In this document: one piece after another, positions 32,333 to 44,670 of the stretch
Numbering within the stretch: position 1 is the stretch's first letter
Layout: every line of letters starts with the position of its first letter
NCBI RefSeq assembly: GCF_009905375.1
Contig: NC_133650.1
Location: forward strand, 141,787,135 to 141,851,134
Direction: 5' to 3'
DNA: 64,000 nucleotides
Source of the DNA: Apium graveolens
Taxonomy: Eukaryota; Streptophyta; Magnoliopsida; Apiales; Apiaceae
Notes under the pieces: model-generated
Database searches by the model: none
The model's input: the letters and a program-made list of their open reading frames with translations, nothing else
What the model was told of the DNA's origin: nothing
Program-made: the position numbers and the translations under genes

Positions 32333-35300
32333 TGTAACACTCCCAAATCCGGGGCCGGGGATCCGGGTTGTCACGAGTTCCATTTCCCTTAATAACACTT
32401 AATCTTAATAAGAAACCAACTCATGCGTACTGTGACCCCTTAATATACACACACATACCACAAGTTAAAGTCTCATAGATGAATACCAAAAATAACACAA
32501 GTCATTTTATTCCACAATTATAAGCCATTACACCTCAAAAAGGGTTTCTGAATAAATTTACATATTCTTTACCATTATTATAATTCATAAATATATATAA
32601 GTCTGGTACATCAAAATTTGAAAGCCTAGCCTGTTGGTAGTTCCTACCTCAGCTACAACGACATCAACGCCTACAAGAAATTGCAGAACATTTCCTATCC
32701 ACTCATGAATTGGGAGCTTGGTCCTGTTCATCTTGTCTAGCTGTTGTTGTGTGATGAAAGAATAAAGCAATAGTGAGCAACAAGCCCACCGAAATAACAT
32801 GTATAATAATAAAAAATATATGAGCATTTTCATAGTACTCATGAAAGTCTTGGTCAAGCAGAAATGAGCCAAGTATGATATCTTAACACGACCAAGTCGT
32901 AAAATATTCAGTATATATGTATATATACTTTTCAAAATCATGGAAATCCTCTTCCATGCATAATATATACAGAGTTCCAGTTTATAACTGTATAAAAATA
33001 TCGTTGCAAGGTGATCTCAGATATCTAACCTTGTCTCATTATTTTTCTGAAAATCTTTGTCATGCATAAGATAATCATTAACTGGATATAAGTTGAAAAG
33101 ATGAAGTTCCAAGATACTCAAATATACTTATATCTTTTCCGAATACTACTTGAACTACCACCGTTCAACGTATAATCAGTTTTAAAAGTTCATCATATAG
33201 ATGAGACTACAAGATAAGACTTGAATAGATTCAACCTTTGAAATATCATTTGAAAGAAATAAAGTTACGAGATACTTCATTAAGTCCCGATATATATATA
33301 CACCTATATATATATATCTCATACACTCCTTGAAAACCTCTGTCATGAAAATTATAAACAGAGTTGTAATATCCAATGAATTTGGAAAGAAGAAAACATT
33401 GGCATAAACCTGATATATTGCTGATCAGGAAAAGATACCAATTAAGTCACCTTTTCTACTACTAGATGGATGAATTCCCCACTGGTCATCACCCTGGCCA
33501 TATTAGGACCTTATACTGGACTGCCACTCAACCACTTACGCTTTGATGGACTCCCACTGAGCCACCTACACTTTGATGGACTCCCACTGAGCCCATGGCA
33601 TCTATGCCGACACATTTTGATTGGGCTTACTTCCCGAACATTGGGCAAGTAATCAAACTCTTTTATCAAATTAGCCACTTCGTTGCGCCGAAAATATACC
33701 ATGAAGCCGGATCCCTTAGGTTTTGAGCGAGTATTTAAATCCCCTTCGAAAGAAAGATCTTAAATTAAAATCGAGTTTTGGGATCCGCTCTAACCTTTTA
33801 AATTCATTTTGAAGATTCGAAAACATTTTTAAAAATGTTTGGAGTAATGATGATTTAATAAAATAAATCAGTCCCGATATGTTAGAAAATATCTGCATAT
33901 TATTATTTAAATAATATTCCCATAAAGGATAATCTTTATAAAAATAAATGAAGTAGAAGTCTTAAAACTCATACTTGAAACGAATGATAAATAAAAAAGA
34001 TATACTTATACGAAATTAAGATCTTTATTTGAATAATCGAAAATAAGTTTGATTATTATTCAAAACTATAAAATATAACTTATTCGATTAATAGTTATAG
34101 AAAACTATATAAAATATACTCGGGAACCTCGCCTCCCGGTTTTAGGGAAAATGTTCACCTTTGGGTCCCCTATACTAAGGTTATACACAACTACTGTTTA
34201 TCTCTAGCATAGGTATTATGCAGTTTATAAGCATTTGAATTGGTAATGAAATATCAAGATTTCACAACATGCATATATATACCATATCAACATGCTCCTA
34301 TATATCACAAGATTTGCTAATAACAACCATGCACTTATCGCAAGATAATGCATCAATATATTTACATCACAACAACAGTATAATGGGTAGAAAACTTGTC
34401 TGAGTGTTCCGGGGTAGACTTAAGTTTAGAGTGGGTCCGGTAACCTATGAACAACAACATAAGCCGGAAATAAACCAAGGTCGCTTAAGAAACTAGACTT
34501 TATCCACTTAGACCCTAACGTTCGCTTTTGCGCTTAACGATTTACATAAGTCGCTCGAGTACCCTCGGCTCCACCATTTGTATAAAATTAACCGCTTAAC
34601 TTTTTAAGGAGACTCTTTCACGAATACTCTACCGACTGACTAATTAATCTTGCATAATTGTTTCATACTCCAATTAGTCATTTAAGGACCTTAATCAAGG
34701 TTTCAAAGTAAAGCGAGGGGCAATGGTTTACTCGTGAAACGCCGTTACTTAAAATGATCGTTTCTCCTAAATTGTACATCGGATCTAAGCGAACCACATA
34801 CCAAAATGAAGCTTACGACATGATCTAGCTAAACATGGCAAAGTTATAGCTTAGTCAGTGAGTTCTCTTGTCCGAAAGTCATGCACAAACAGTCAAAGGA
34901 AAACGGGCATTACGACAGTTATTTTTACATTATTCCCAAATTGTAACACCACAAATTAACACCATTCTACCACCATTCAAACAAAATACAAGATCATTCA
35001 ACCACCAATATTTTACCATAATCTAATCCACCAATTTCTAGGTTAAATATTCAAGATTCATAAATTTAATCATTAAGCATTAATTGACTAACTAATGGCA
35101 ATAACCAACCATAACTCATCCAAATCATATCTCTAATCATACCAATTCTTAGCATACTCCCACAACTATCATAATATGTTTAAAACCACATTAATCCAAA
35201 TGATTTCTAAGGGTTCAAGGGCTTTATACCTTCCTTGGAGAGTGGGGATTCACTTAGAAGCTTCAAGGAGTGCTTATAAGGCCCAAGGAAGCTTGGATCT

Positions 35301-36185
35301 TCAATGGAACCTAAGAAAACCAAAACCAAATTCAACTTGGTTACTATTCACCCTCCACTAAAATGATTTATTTGAGCTAGTAAACATTGGATTTAAGCAC
35401 TCAAACTACTTGCTCTTCTTAGTTAGGAAAATGGAGCTATAGAGACTAACCTCTTGATTTATGGTGGACTAGAGCTTGGACTTTGCATTTTTAAATCACC
35501 ATTTATCTTGAAAGGCCGAGAGCTTCTTGGATGGGGGAGGAAGATGAGTTTTTCCTTGGCTTTGTCTTGGAATGTGTGAAAGAATGCTTGGTTGCAAATG
35601 ATCCTTGCTAAAATATCTAGATCTTACTTTATTAAAGTGCTTGCATCACCTAGATGACATCACCTGCATGCCACGTGTCCAAATCTTATGGTGTGAGGGT
35701 GGCTTAAACTTTTAACCACAAGTTTTAGCTTCTCTTGGAAGCTTCCTTCTCATGCTACTTGCATGTGCTTGCCCCTTGGTCATTTATTTGTTTTACGGTT
35801 CTCTTAACTCTTGTTCTCGTTGATCGTTTGAGGGATCATATTCGGGATCTTGTTATTTGAGCTTTCCTAAACCTTTCTTAATATTTTATACTCCTTTAAT
35901 GATCCTCTCCTATAATCCTTGAAATAAAATCCTTTTAATCATATTACCTTATACTCAATTATTTCGGTATCTGGTGGATTTTCGGGAAAAATCAAAGTGT
36001 CCAAATTCAAATTCTGACGATCTTTACATACCCTCATATACATTATGGAGTGCTAATATGATCTCAGAATATCCATTAAAGAACCCCTACATAGGGTGGT
36101 CTGAAAATTTTTATTAATCAGTAATATCAACAAAAGTTACTATTCATCAGGGTCTCAAAAATTTCCAAAAATTGGAGTTATTACA
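32333..36185 (-). mobile_element. Solo LTR 3 of the long-LTR gypsy family (3853 bp, minus)
   Basis: On the minus strand it starts TGTAATAACTCC and ends ATTTGGGAGTGTTACA. Perfect target-site copies ACAGG flank it (32328-32332 and 36186-36190), and the Athila RNase H frame resumes right after the second copy. It matches solo LTR 1 in all main landmarks. No coding region is present. The ORF-like stretch 32585-32760 parallels the one at 17697-17918 in copy 1. Confidence 0.9.
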
Positions 36186-36190
36186 ACAGG

Positions 36191-37527
36191 AAAGGTACTG
36201 AGAATCAAGTCGCTGGTCATCTCTCTCGTTTAGAAGATCCGAGTATGACTTCACAGGATAAGACATTGATTAATGAGTCTTTTTCCGTGAGTAGTTGTTT
36301 GGGGTGGAAGAGGAAGAACTGTGGTTCACAGACATTGTGAACTACCTTGTGAGTAATATTATGCCTCCAGACTTGTCTTCTGCTCAAAGGAAGAAGTTTC
36401 TTCATGAAGTGAAGTGGTACATGTGGGATGAGCCATTTTTGTTTAGGCAAGGAGCTGACCAAATCATCAGGAGATATATTTCATACAGCGAGATGAAGGG
36501 TATCTTACGAGACTGTCATTCGACTGTTTATGGAGGCCACTATGGTGGAGAGAAGACAGCAGCTCATATCCTTCAAGCGGGATTCTTCTGGCCTATATTG
36601 TTTAAGGATGCGCATCGGTTCGTTTTGAAGAGTGATCGCTGTCAGCGTGTGGGTAATATGTCCAAAAGGGATGAGATGCCTCTTAATGTGCTTCTCGAGG
36701 TTGAGGTATTCGATGTTTGGGGAATTAACTTCATAGGGCCATTTGTCTCATCTTGCAATAATCAGTATATCTTGTTGGAGGTTGATTATATCTCAAAATG
36801 GGTTGAAGTCAAGGCTTTGAAGATGAATGATGTAAGGGTAGTGCTTAACTTTCTTCATAAGTAGATATTCACAAGATTTGGGACTCCAAGAGTCATAATC
36901 AGTGACGAGCGGTCGCATTTCTTCAATCGTAAGTTCATTGCTATGATGTAAAGATATAATGTGAATCATCGCATTGCTACATCCTACCATCCTCAGACTA
37001 ATGGTCAAGATGATGTATCTAATAGAGAGATCAAGCGTATTCTAGAGAAAGTTGTTTGTCCATCAAGGAAGGATTGGTCTTTGAAGCTGGATGAAGCTGT
37101 TTGGGCGTATCGAATAGCATACAAGACTAAGCTAGGCATGTGACCATTTCAGTTGGTTTATGGTAAGGGATGTCATTTTCCTGTGGAGCTCGAACATAAA
37201 GCATATTGGGCTTTGAAGAAGTCAAACCTTGATATGGAGGCAGCTGGAAAGAAAAGGATGCTTCAATTAAATGAACTCGATGAGTTTCGACTTCAAGCGT
37301 ATGAGAACAATAAAATATATAAGGAAAAAGTCAATAGGTGGCACGATAGGGGTCTAGTGCTCAAATCATTTGTGCCGGGGCAACAAGTTCTTTTGTTCAA
37401 CTCTCGTCTCTATCTTTTTCCTGGAAAGTTGAAATCAAGATGGTCAGGGCTGTTTGTTATCAAAATGTGTTTCCACATGGAGCGGTGGAGATCTTTGGGA
37501 ATGATCCGGGCCAAGCGTTCAAGGTGA
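36191..37527 (+). pseudogene. pol: Athila RNase H end and integrase
   Basis: After KGTENQVAGHLSRLE the integrase follows in a different frame. It has a zinc-binding region (GGHYGGEKTAAHIL then DRCQRVG, with one Cys seemingly lost), the core and the C-terminal region (FQLVYGKGCHFPVELEHKAY, WHDRGLVLKSFVPGQQVLLF). All three positions of the DDE triad can be read. The first Asp is Asn (VWGINFIGPF), the second Asp is kept (VIISDERSHF) and the Glu is Asp ([12 protein letters not shown]). In-frame stops occur at 36862-36864, 36949-36951 and 37141-37143. The enzyme would join cDNA to host DNA; this copy has lost its active site as well as its frame. Confidence 0.87.
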
Positions 37528-37816
37528 ATGGACAACGGTTGAAGCATTACTATAGAGATACGACAAACTGTGAGGTGGTTAGTTCCGAATACAGCCGAAT
37601 TTCCCTCTCCCACCTTCCATATTTCCCTCTCAAAATCAGTTTCAATCACCCCATTACTCACATTATGCCCATAATTAATTCCCACTTCTGTTCTAAAACT
37701 AATTCCTAATTCCCTATATAGACACACTTATACACAATCTTCTCCATTACTTCTCAATTCTCAAACACACAAATCTCTCTTAAACACATCTTTTCTCTCA
37801 AACTTAGTCAAATTCA
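37528..37816 (+). other. Untranslated stretch between Athila integrase and 3' ORF
   Basis: About 290 bases, partly pyrimidine-rich (CTTCTCCATTACTTCTC, CACACAAATCTCTC). Nothing coding is seen. It may act as the leader of the 3' ORF transcript. Confidence 0.4.
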
Positions 37817-38953
37817 ATGGCACCTAAGAGACAATGAACCCAAGTAGCAGCAGCACCACCGATTCTTCAAGTGTCGGGGGTGTGAGACCCGGGTTTTCTA
37901 CTCTGGAGGCTGAAGCTGAGTATACGAGGTTGCTGTCATAGCCGATAGCCAAGGAGAGAGGATTTCCACCATCGGGGAGGGATCGTAATTTGCTTGAGAT
38001 GATTCTGGAGATGGGTTGGGTCTCTTTTTGCGAGACACCCGTTGTTGTGCCCATGAGTGTGGTTCGCGAGTTTTACACGATTGAGAAGGAGGATAAGAAT
38101 GGTTTTACTGTGGTAAGGGGCTGACTATGGATTATAGTGCTGAGGCTATTCGTCGGGTGATAAATCAGCCTGAGAAATAGCCGGGTCAGGATGATTGGGT
38201 GACGAAGACCGGCGAGGATTTTAACTTGGACTTGATTATTGCTATGTTGTGTGTTCCTGAGAATCATTGGAAGTTCAAGAGGGGCACGAACGAGTATTCG
38301 AATTTCCCTGCCTCATACATGAACATGTATGCCCGTGCATAGAACTCTTTTATTTATGCTAACATTATGCCTTCATTACATGTGCATGATGTTATGGTGG
38401 ACCAGGAAAAGCTATCATGGGGTATTCAGCAGGGAGATTATGTGGACTTGGGGTCTGTGATTTATTAGGGTATATTGAGGTTTCTGCAAAGGAGCACTAC
38501 GGGTTCTATTCTGTATGCATCGATTGTGACAAAGTTGTGTGTGGCTGTTAGAGTTCATTGGCCAGCACATGAGCAGCTGCAGATCTCTAGTGCCCCGATT
38601 GAAAATTCGACGATAGTAGTGATGCAAGAGTGGGCTGATCAAACATATGGTGGTGGTACGACTCAGGTGAGAAGAGCAGCATGGAGAGTTCAGTTGGGCG
38701 AGGCCGGTCCTTCGCAGCAGCAGTAGCAGGAAGCAGATGACAGTGTTGGTTTGGGTTCAGCGTAGTATAGGCGCTTGATCAGGAGGATGGATGCGACATC
38801 CATAGTAGGTTTGGACATGATCTTACCCAGGTGTTGGGGACTGCATTCATACCCACATGAGTTGATATCCAGTGGCCAGTTTTTGGTGAGGACTCTGTGT
38901 ACCCGCATCCTGACACTCCACCCGTTGAGGGTGGTGATCCTGATTCTGAGTAG
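37817..38953 (+). pseudogene. Athila 3' (env-like) ORF
   Basis: The ATG at 37817 starts MAPKRQ and meets a TGA at once (37835-37837), followed by further stops. The readable parts TLEAEAEYTRLLS, KERGFPPSGRD and VVVPMSVVREFYTIEKED match the start of the additional ORF that Athila elements carry downstream of pol. Later parts in other frames include SVIYxGILRFLQRSTTGS-like and GRVHWPAHEQLQI-like segments. The sequence ends near a TAG at 38951-38953. In intact relatives this ORF is often called env-like because of its position, but its role is unproven. Many breaks make this copy non-functional. Confidence 0.7.
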
Positions 38954-39005
38954 GTATGCCTGGTTCCTTACTATTACCTTCACTGAGGATAGTGAATATT
39001 TTTTT

Positions 39006-39019
39006 AAGTTTGGGGGTGG
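39006..39019 (+). promoter_or_regulatory. Internal polypurine tract-like motif of Athila
   Basis: AAGTTTGGGGGTGG lies just after the 3' ORF. The same AAGTTTGGGGGTG stands directly before the 3' LTR (47644-47656). Two copies of the tract in one element resemble a central plus terminal polypurine tract arrangement. Confidence 0.6.
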
Positions 39020-39035
39020 TAGTTAAGGAATGTAT

Positions 39036-40696
39036 TGTTGGATTTTTAAACGCAGCGGGGGCATGGTAAAACACTTTTACACATACAAAATCCAAATAAA
39101 AGCATATAAATCGTGAATAAAAATTCGAGGGATCGAATCTAACCTTTTAAAATTAATTCGGAGACAACGATCAGAGATCCTTAGCAGTTGCTCCTCAAGT
39201 GTGAAGCACTCCACCGGTATCCACCAAGAAAACGACTTTTAGGAGGAGGAGGAGGTGGAGAGAATTTGGTTTTCTGAAACTTTTGGGTTTCTGGGGTTAG
39301 AATAAAATAGGGTCTATAATAGTGTATTTATAGGCAAAATTTTCAGCTGAAATTTTCCCATAAATAATATTATTATTATCCCATTTATTATTCTCATTAA
39401 TAATTAAAACACCTTTTAATTATTAATCCTTTTTCTAAACACTTTAGAATTAATTCTCTCTCTTGGTTTAATTTCCAAAAATAAAATCCTTAATTAATAA
39501 TATTAAGAACTTTTCTTAATTAATTTATAATCAATTAAATCTCATTTAATCAATTATTAAATTTGCCAATTAATTATTTATTTCACAAATAAATAATTAT
39601 TAGCCATTATTAATTAATTCCTCCACCATAAAATCATTCTCTTTTTATGGTGTGACCCTGTAGGTTCAATATTAAGCCGGTAGTAGAAATAAATAATAAT
39701 AAAACTATTTTATCATTATTTATATAAATTCTCTAATTTATTAAATATGATTAATTAATTAATCACATTTGTTCTACATCGTGAGTGATGCTTCTCAACA
39801 TATCGCGACTATCCGGATAATATGAATTCACTGCTTAGAATACCAAGAACCTGTCAGTGAATAGTTACCGTACAATAAACTCCTTCTACCCTACAATGTC
39901 CCGATTAAATACAAGGCATGGATCTCGTGTCAAGCCTATCTAATTCAATCACTTGCTTACCATCTATTATGTGTAGTTCTATGCAAATTAGAAACTCCTT
40001 TCTAATTTCATTTACTCTGGCCAGAGATTCCTGAACTAGCTTAAGTGGATCAGCCTTGAACATTCGCTTCCTTCACTGGAAGGGGTAGATCCTTTATTGA
40101 TCATACACTATCTTCGTGTACAAATTCCTATACCAGAAGAGCCCTAATAATTGTCCCTGGAGACTAAGAACTAAACCAAAGCATAGTTCAGTGTACACAA
40201 GATGACTATGATGACCTCAAGTCTAAGGATACTTGTACAACTATCACTAAGCGAACAACTGCTGACACGTGAGTGAACTCCATCAGTTGTTCAGCTGGGC
40301 GAGTCATGTTCAGTGAACTTATTCCATAATAAGCACCTACATACTAGCTATAGTGTCACCACACAAATGTCTATGAGAACAGACATCCTTCATAATGAAG
40401 CAAGCATAGTATGTACCGATCTTTACGGATTATTAATTACCAGTTAGTAATCCTATGACCAGGAACTATTTAAGTTTAGAGTTATCATCTTTTTAGGTCT
40501 CACTATTATGATCTCATCATAATCCATAAAAAGCTTTACTCTAAACTATGGTATATCTTATTTAAACACTTAAATAGATAAAGCCCGTAATAAAAACAAA
40601 ACAAGTCTTTATTAATATCAATAAAATCAAAACAGATTACATAAAAGTTATTCCTAAATCCTAATACATGATTGGACTTAGGACATATTCCTTTCA
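39036..40696 (-). repeat. 3' LTR of Angela-like element (1661 bp)
   Basis: On the minus strand it starts TGAAAGGAATATG and ends AATCCAACA. It is nearly identical to 44859-46520. A polypurine tract abuts its start at 40697. Confidence 0.95.
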
Positions 40697-40709
40697 ATCT
40701 CCCACTTGT
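40697..40709 (-). promoter_or_regulatory. Polypurine tract of Angela-like element
   Basis: ACAAGTGGGAGAT on the minus strand, directly before TGAAAGG. Confidence 0.85.
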
Positions 40710-42434
40710 ACTAAAGCCAATCACTCTGGTATCTAATACCCATCTCATCTTTATGACGATCAAAGTGACTTTCAAAAAGTAGCTTTGTGAGTGGGTCTGC
40801 TATGTTGTTGTGTGTGTCAACTCTAATTCAATACAATATAAGAAATGTTACCGCGCTTCCACTAACCCTTTTGTAGACGCATGGTTCATCTACGTTTTCG
40901 ATAAAATCAAACTCTTTGATTATCTCATCAAAATGAATGTTCCATCTTTCGAGAAGCTTGCTTTAAACCACATTAATTGCAAGTAAAATCTGAACTGATT
41001 TTTACAGGGCTTCATGTAAAAAGTTTCATCAAAGTCAATCCATTGCCTTTGTTTGAATCCTTTTCCCAAAAGCCTGGCCTTTTAGGTCTCCACCTGGCCA
41101 TCTGCTATAATCTATCTTTTGTATACCGTATACATAGATTCCATTCTGGATTTCATGGCACTATGCCATTTCTCTGAGTCAACACTACTCATAGCCTCAT
41201 TATAGGTCACAGGGTCGTCATCATCAAATGATTGACAACTCATTTTCATTCTCAATGACAAGGCCATATTACCTCTCAGGTTGGCGAGACACTCTCCCTG
41301 ACCTATGAATGGCTGGTCCACAAAAGGTTGTTCTGTCAGAACAGGTGTTTCCACTTGATCCGTAGTAGTTTGTGCTTCTTGAACTTCATCAAGTTCAACT
41401 TTTTCTCCCACTGTTTCCTTCAAGGATAAACTCCTTTTCCAAGAAGGTAGCATGTCTGGAGACAAACACCCGATGATCGGTGCAAAATTAATACCCTAAA
41501 GTCTCTTTAGGATATCCCACAAAACTATATTTTACGGATCGATATTCCAGCTTATCTGGGTCAACTTACTTGACATAAGCTGGACATCCCCAAATCTTAA
41601 CGTGTTTAAGACTCGGTTTCCTTTCTTTCCATATCTCATACGGAGTTTGAGGAACAGATTTTGGAAAGCACCTTATTCAATAAATATGCTGAGGTTTCCA
41701 ATGCATAACCCCATAGGAATACTGGAAGATTTGCATAGCTCATCATGGACCGAACTATATCTAACAAAGTTCGATTTCTCCTTTCAGATACTAATCTGGA
41801 GGAGTGCACTGGGAGACTATACCATTTACTTTGAGATAATCTAGAAACTCTCCGTTCAAGTATTCACCACCTCGATCTAATCGAAGAGTTATAATACTAT
41901 GTTTGGTTGTTTCTCCACTTCATACTTATATTCTTTAAACTTTTCAAAGGCCTCAGACTTGTGTTTCATCAAACACATATCCGAATCCAGATCTATCATC
42001 TATGAAAGTAATGAAGTATGAAAATCCACCCATGGCTTGCATAGACATTGGTCCACATACATATGTGTGTACCATTCCTAGCAAATTTGCAGCCCTCTCT
42101 CCATGTCTACTAAATGGAGACTGCAGTGCCACTATAAAGTGAGATTTTCATCATCCCTTTTCTTTTATTAGTTTGTTCAATCTGAAGTAAATTATGTCAC
42201 ATTTATACAGACCATTATTTAAAGCACCACGTCCATAAAGAATATTATCTCTAAGAATAGAACATTCATTATTCTCAATAATAAATGAAAATCCAGCCAA
42301 GTCTAACATGGGAATAATATTCCTCACAATCGAGGGAACAAAATAACAATTATTTCAAACAATAGTCTTGCCCGTAGGCCTATGTAAATGAAATGATTCT
42401 ACATCTACAGCAGCAACTCTTGCTCCATTTCCCA
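40710..42434 (-). pseudogene. pol: Gutted copia pol of Angela-like element
   Basis: Reading from 42434 downwards there is a GAG-pre-integrase-like stretch, then an integrase fragment reading VHTYVCGPMSMQA, where relatives have HTDVCGP, so the first catalytic Asp is Tyr. An integrase C-terminal part follows, then an RT start (VTYNEAMSSVDSEKWHSAM, KGFKQRQWIDFDETF). A piece just before the catalytic site (FDFIENVDEPCVYKRVSG, about 40860-40900) is followed at once by the RNase H tail ADPLTKLLFESHF at about 40770-40800. The YVDD motif and nearly all of RNase H are deleted. Multiple stops and frameshifts occur. This pol cannot have driven the recent insertion. Confidence 0.8.
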
Positions 42435-43409
42435 TCAGTAGAACCACCTCCTCTTCCTCAAGAGTCCTACTTCTCCTTGGTCCCTGCAACAATTACAGAT
42501 ATGAGAACCACAGGCGGTATCGAATACCCAAGTAGAAATTTGATTTAATGACATATTCATTTCTATCATGAACATACCTGAATCAGAAGCGGTAGTCTCA
42601 CTACCCTTCTTCTTCAATTCTGCAAGGTAAACCTTGCAGTTACTCTTCCAGTGCCCCACCTTGTTACAGTGAAAGCAAACAATTTTGCTCTCGGGGTCTT
42701 CAGCTTTTGGTGGAACCGGCGTTTTCTCACCTACTTTCTTCTTCTTGGAAGAGTTCCTCTTCCTTTTCTTAGGATTGGAACCTTCACCAATTAGAAGAAC
42801 AGAACTCTTCTTAGGGGGAAAATTCGATTCCGCAGTCTTCAACATGTTGTGGAGTTCAGGCAGGCTGACATCCAACTTATTCATGTGAAAGTTCACAACA
42901 AACTGCGAGAACGAACTCGGAAGCGATTGCAAGACCAAGTCTTGGCTCAGTTCCCCATCCATGGCAAAACCAAGTTGTCCAAGACGTTCAATCAAATTGA
43001 TCATCTTAAGTACATGGTCATTCACAGATGATCCCTCAGACATCCTACAACCGAACAACTCCTTCGATATCTCATATCGAGCTGTCCTCCCCGCCACATC
43101 ATACAACTCTTGTAGATGCATGAGGATAGTGTGAGCATCCATATGCTCATGTTGCTTCTGTAGCTCAATGTTCATGGAAGCTAGCATGATGCATTGAGCA
43201 ACATTTGCATCATCTATCCACTTACGATACACAACGTGTTCATCATTATATGCATCACTAGCAGGTTCAGTAGGCTTAGGTGAGTCAATCACGTATTCCA
43301 GCTTCTCAATCCTGAGAACAATTCTCAAGTTTCGAAGCCAGTCAGCATAATTAGGACCAGTCAATTTGTGAGCATCCAGTATGCTCCTAAGTGATAGTGC
43401 AGAAGACAT
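42435..43409 (-). CDS. gag: copia gag with zinc knuckle (Angela-like element)
   Basis: The frame is open over about 324 codons; the likely start is the Met of MSSALSLRSILDAH at 43409, because the residues before it (to 43442) are not gag-like. The N-terminal half is a UBN2-type gag domain (LTGPNYADWLRNLRIVL, LHNMLKTAE). A basic stretch (KKRKRNSSKKKK) follows, then a CCHC zinc knuckle C-x2-C-x4-H-x4-C (CFHCNKVGHWKSNC). The start of the protease reads TWVFDTACGSHIC. Shortly after, the frame shifts and stops at 42435. Gag packages element RNA into virus-like particles. It is the only uninterrupted large ORF of this element and ends where the broken pol begins, so it may still make protein. Confidence 0.85.
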   Translation of the reverse strand: MSSALSLRSILDAHKLTGPNYADWLRNLRIVLRIEKLEYVIDSPKPTEPASDAYNDEHVVYRKWIDDANVAQCIMLASMNIELQKQHEHMDAHTILMHLQELYDVAGRTARYEISKELFGCRMSEGSSVNDHVLKMINLIERLGQLGFAMDGELSQDLVLQSLPSSFSQFVVNFHMNKLDVSLPELHNMLKTAESNFPPKKSSVLLIGEGSNPKKRKRNSSKKKKVGEKTPVPPKAEDPESKIVCFHCNKVGHWKSNCKVYLAELKKKGSETTASDSGMFMIEMNMSLNQISTWVFDTACGSHICNCCRDQGEVGLLRKRRWFY

Positions 43410-43515
43410 AACGTACAAAGTAAATCTGTAAATGATAAACACATAACAACACTTAGCAAATATTCGATTTCATTTCAAAACACTATATGAATCGGGTCTT
43501 TATTCATAAGTGGCT

Positions 43516-43581
43516 CCCACTAGTTTTCCTAATTTATTCAACCCCCTACGTGAAAAATTAAGCATTCATAATGCTAGTGGG
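43516..43581 (-). repeat. Gag-proximal inverted repeat in leader
   Basis: CCCACTAG (43516-43523) and CTAGTGGG (43574-43581) form a perfect 8-bp stem around a 50-base loop. It lies between array II and the gag start and lacks the apical motif of that array. Confidence 0.55.
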
Positions 43582-43599
43582 ATTAGGGATCCTACATTC

Positions 43600-43932
43600 C
43601 ATTACACGACCCCGGCTGTAGCACGAACCGCCATGTAATGTTCAATAGGCAGACAACTCTTGTCAATTACATCTCATGTTATTTCCTAATCAACTTTAGC
43701 CTCTTGAATAATTGAGTCTCGGCTGTAGCACGACAAACTCAATATTCTAAGTCAAGTCTAACCCAACATTCCGTACAGTTGAATCAGTCCCCAAAGGCCC
43801 ACGGCTCTAGCACGTACTGACCTTTAGATTCTTATTCAATGTACACATCTCTATGTAATAGACAAGTATTTCTTATTTCAAAATCAAAGCCCTCGGCTGT
43901 AGCACGAACCGACAATGATTCAAAAATAAGAA
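43600..43932 (-). repeat. Leader array II: four inverted repeats with constant apical motif
   Basis: Each of four segments carries a version of CGGCTGTAGCACGA at its centre, flanked by a different inverted repeat. Segment a (43600-43640) pairs CATTACA with TGTAATG. Segment b (43706-43747) pairs GAATAATTGAGT with ACTCAATATTC, with one bulged base. Segment c (43781-43831) pairs GAATC and AAAGG with CCTTT and GATTC. Segment d (43870-43932) pairs TTCTTATTT and AATCA with TGATT and AAATAAGAA. Unequal stem sequences around a constant centre point to selection for RNA structure. The array lies just upstream of gag in the sense (minus) transcript. Confidence 0.75.
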
Positions 43933-44670
43933 CTACTTTCTATCATGTTGGAAGGCTATGACCGACACAAGCCCGTTGTATCATTGGCCAATTACTACTT
44001 GATATTATTTAATTTTAGAGGGATTATATTACGTTACAATCATAATCATATTATAAAGAGATTCTTCCTTTTAAATTAAATATTTCAAATCAATAATCAA
44101 TAATCAGACGATTCCCAGATCGGGTGGAGCATTGTCAAGAGGCGTCACTTAATAACCCTTTCTTACAGATAGAAATCTGTTGTTGACAGAATCATCCTTT
44201 CTCTCATATCGAAAATTCATATTCAATTACGTGTTTCACAAACACGAGAATCTCATGATTGTATTCATAATATTATTCTTAAGGTTATGAAACAATTTTA
44301 CTATACTAGGTTGTCTAACAAACGCCTTATGTTCATTCAAGTTCACCTAAATCTATCATCGCATGATAAACTAAGCATATATCACATATATGAACATGAA
44401 TAAACATCAAGGTAGGCATGTTACATCATCTAGCACATTAGTCTAAGCATTATACATCTCTATGTATCACATGAAGCATTTAAAAGCAATTAAAATAGTC
44501 AAAAACATCTTTAAAACACTTCATGGAAATATAAACAGTTCAAAACTTTTATATAAACTAAAATTGATCACTCCATTAGATCCGTCTTGGAAAAACGAAT
44601 CCAACGGTATATTGCACGCCCAAAACGGAGTTACGAAACTCCCAGAAAATCAATTTTAATATCAACAGAC
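43933..44670 (-). other. Middle of the leader of the Angela-like element
   Basis: Non-coding, AT-rich. A small perfect hairpin (ACAGAT..ATCTGT, near 44166-44181) is the only structure I noticed. Confidence 0.4.

Noticed and set aside
37410..37727. 105-codon frame on the minus strand
   Set aside because: Antisense to the end of Athila integrase and following untranslated region; no protein similarity recognised.
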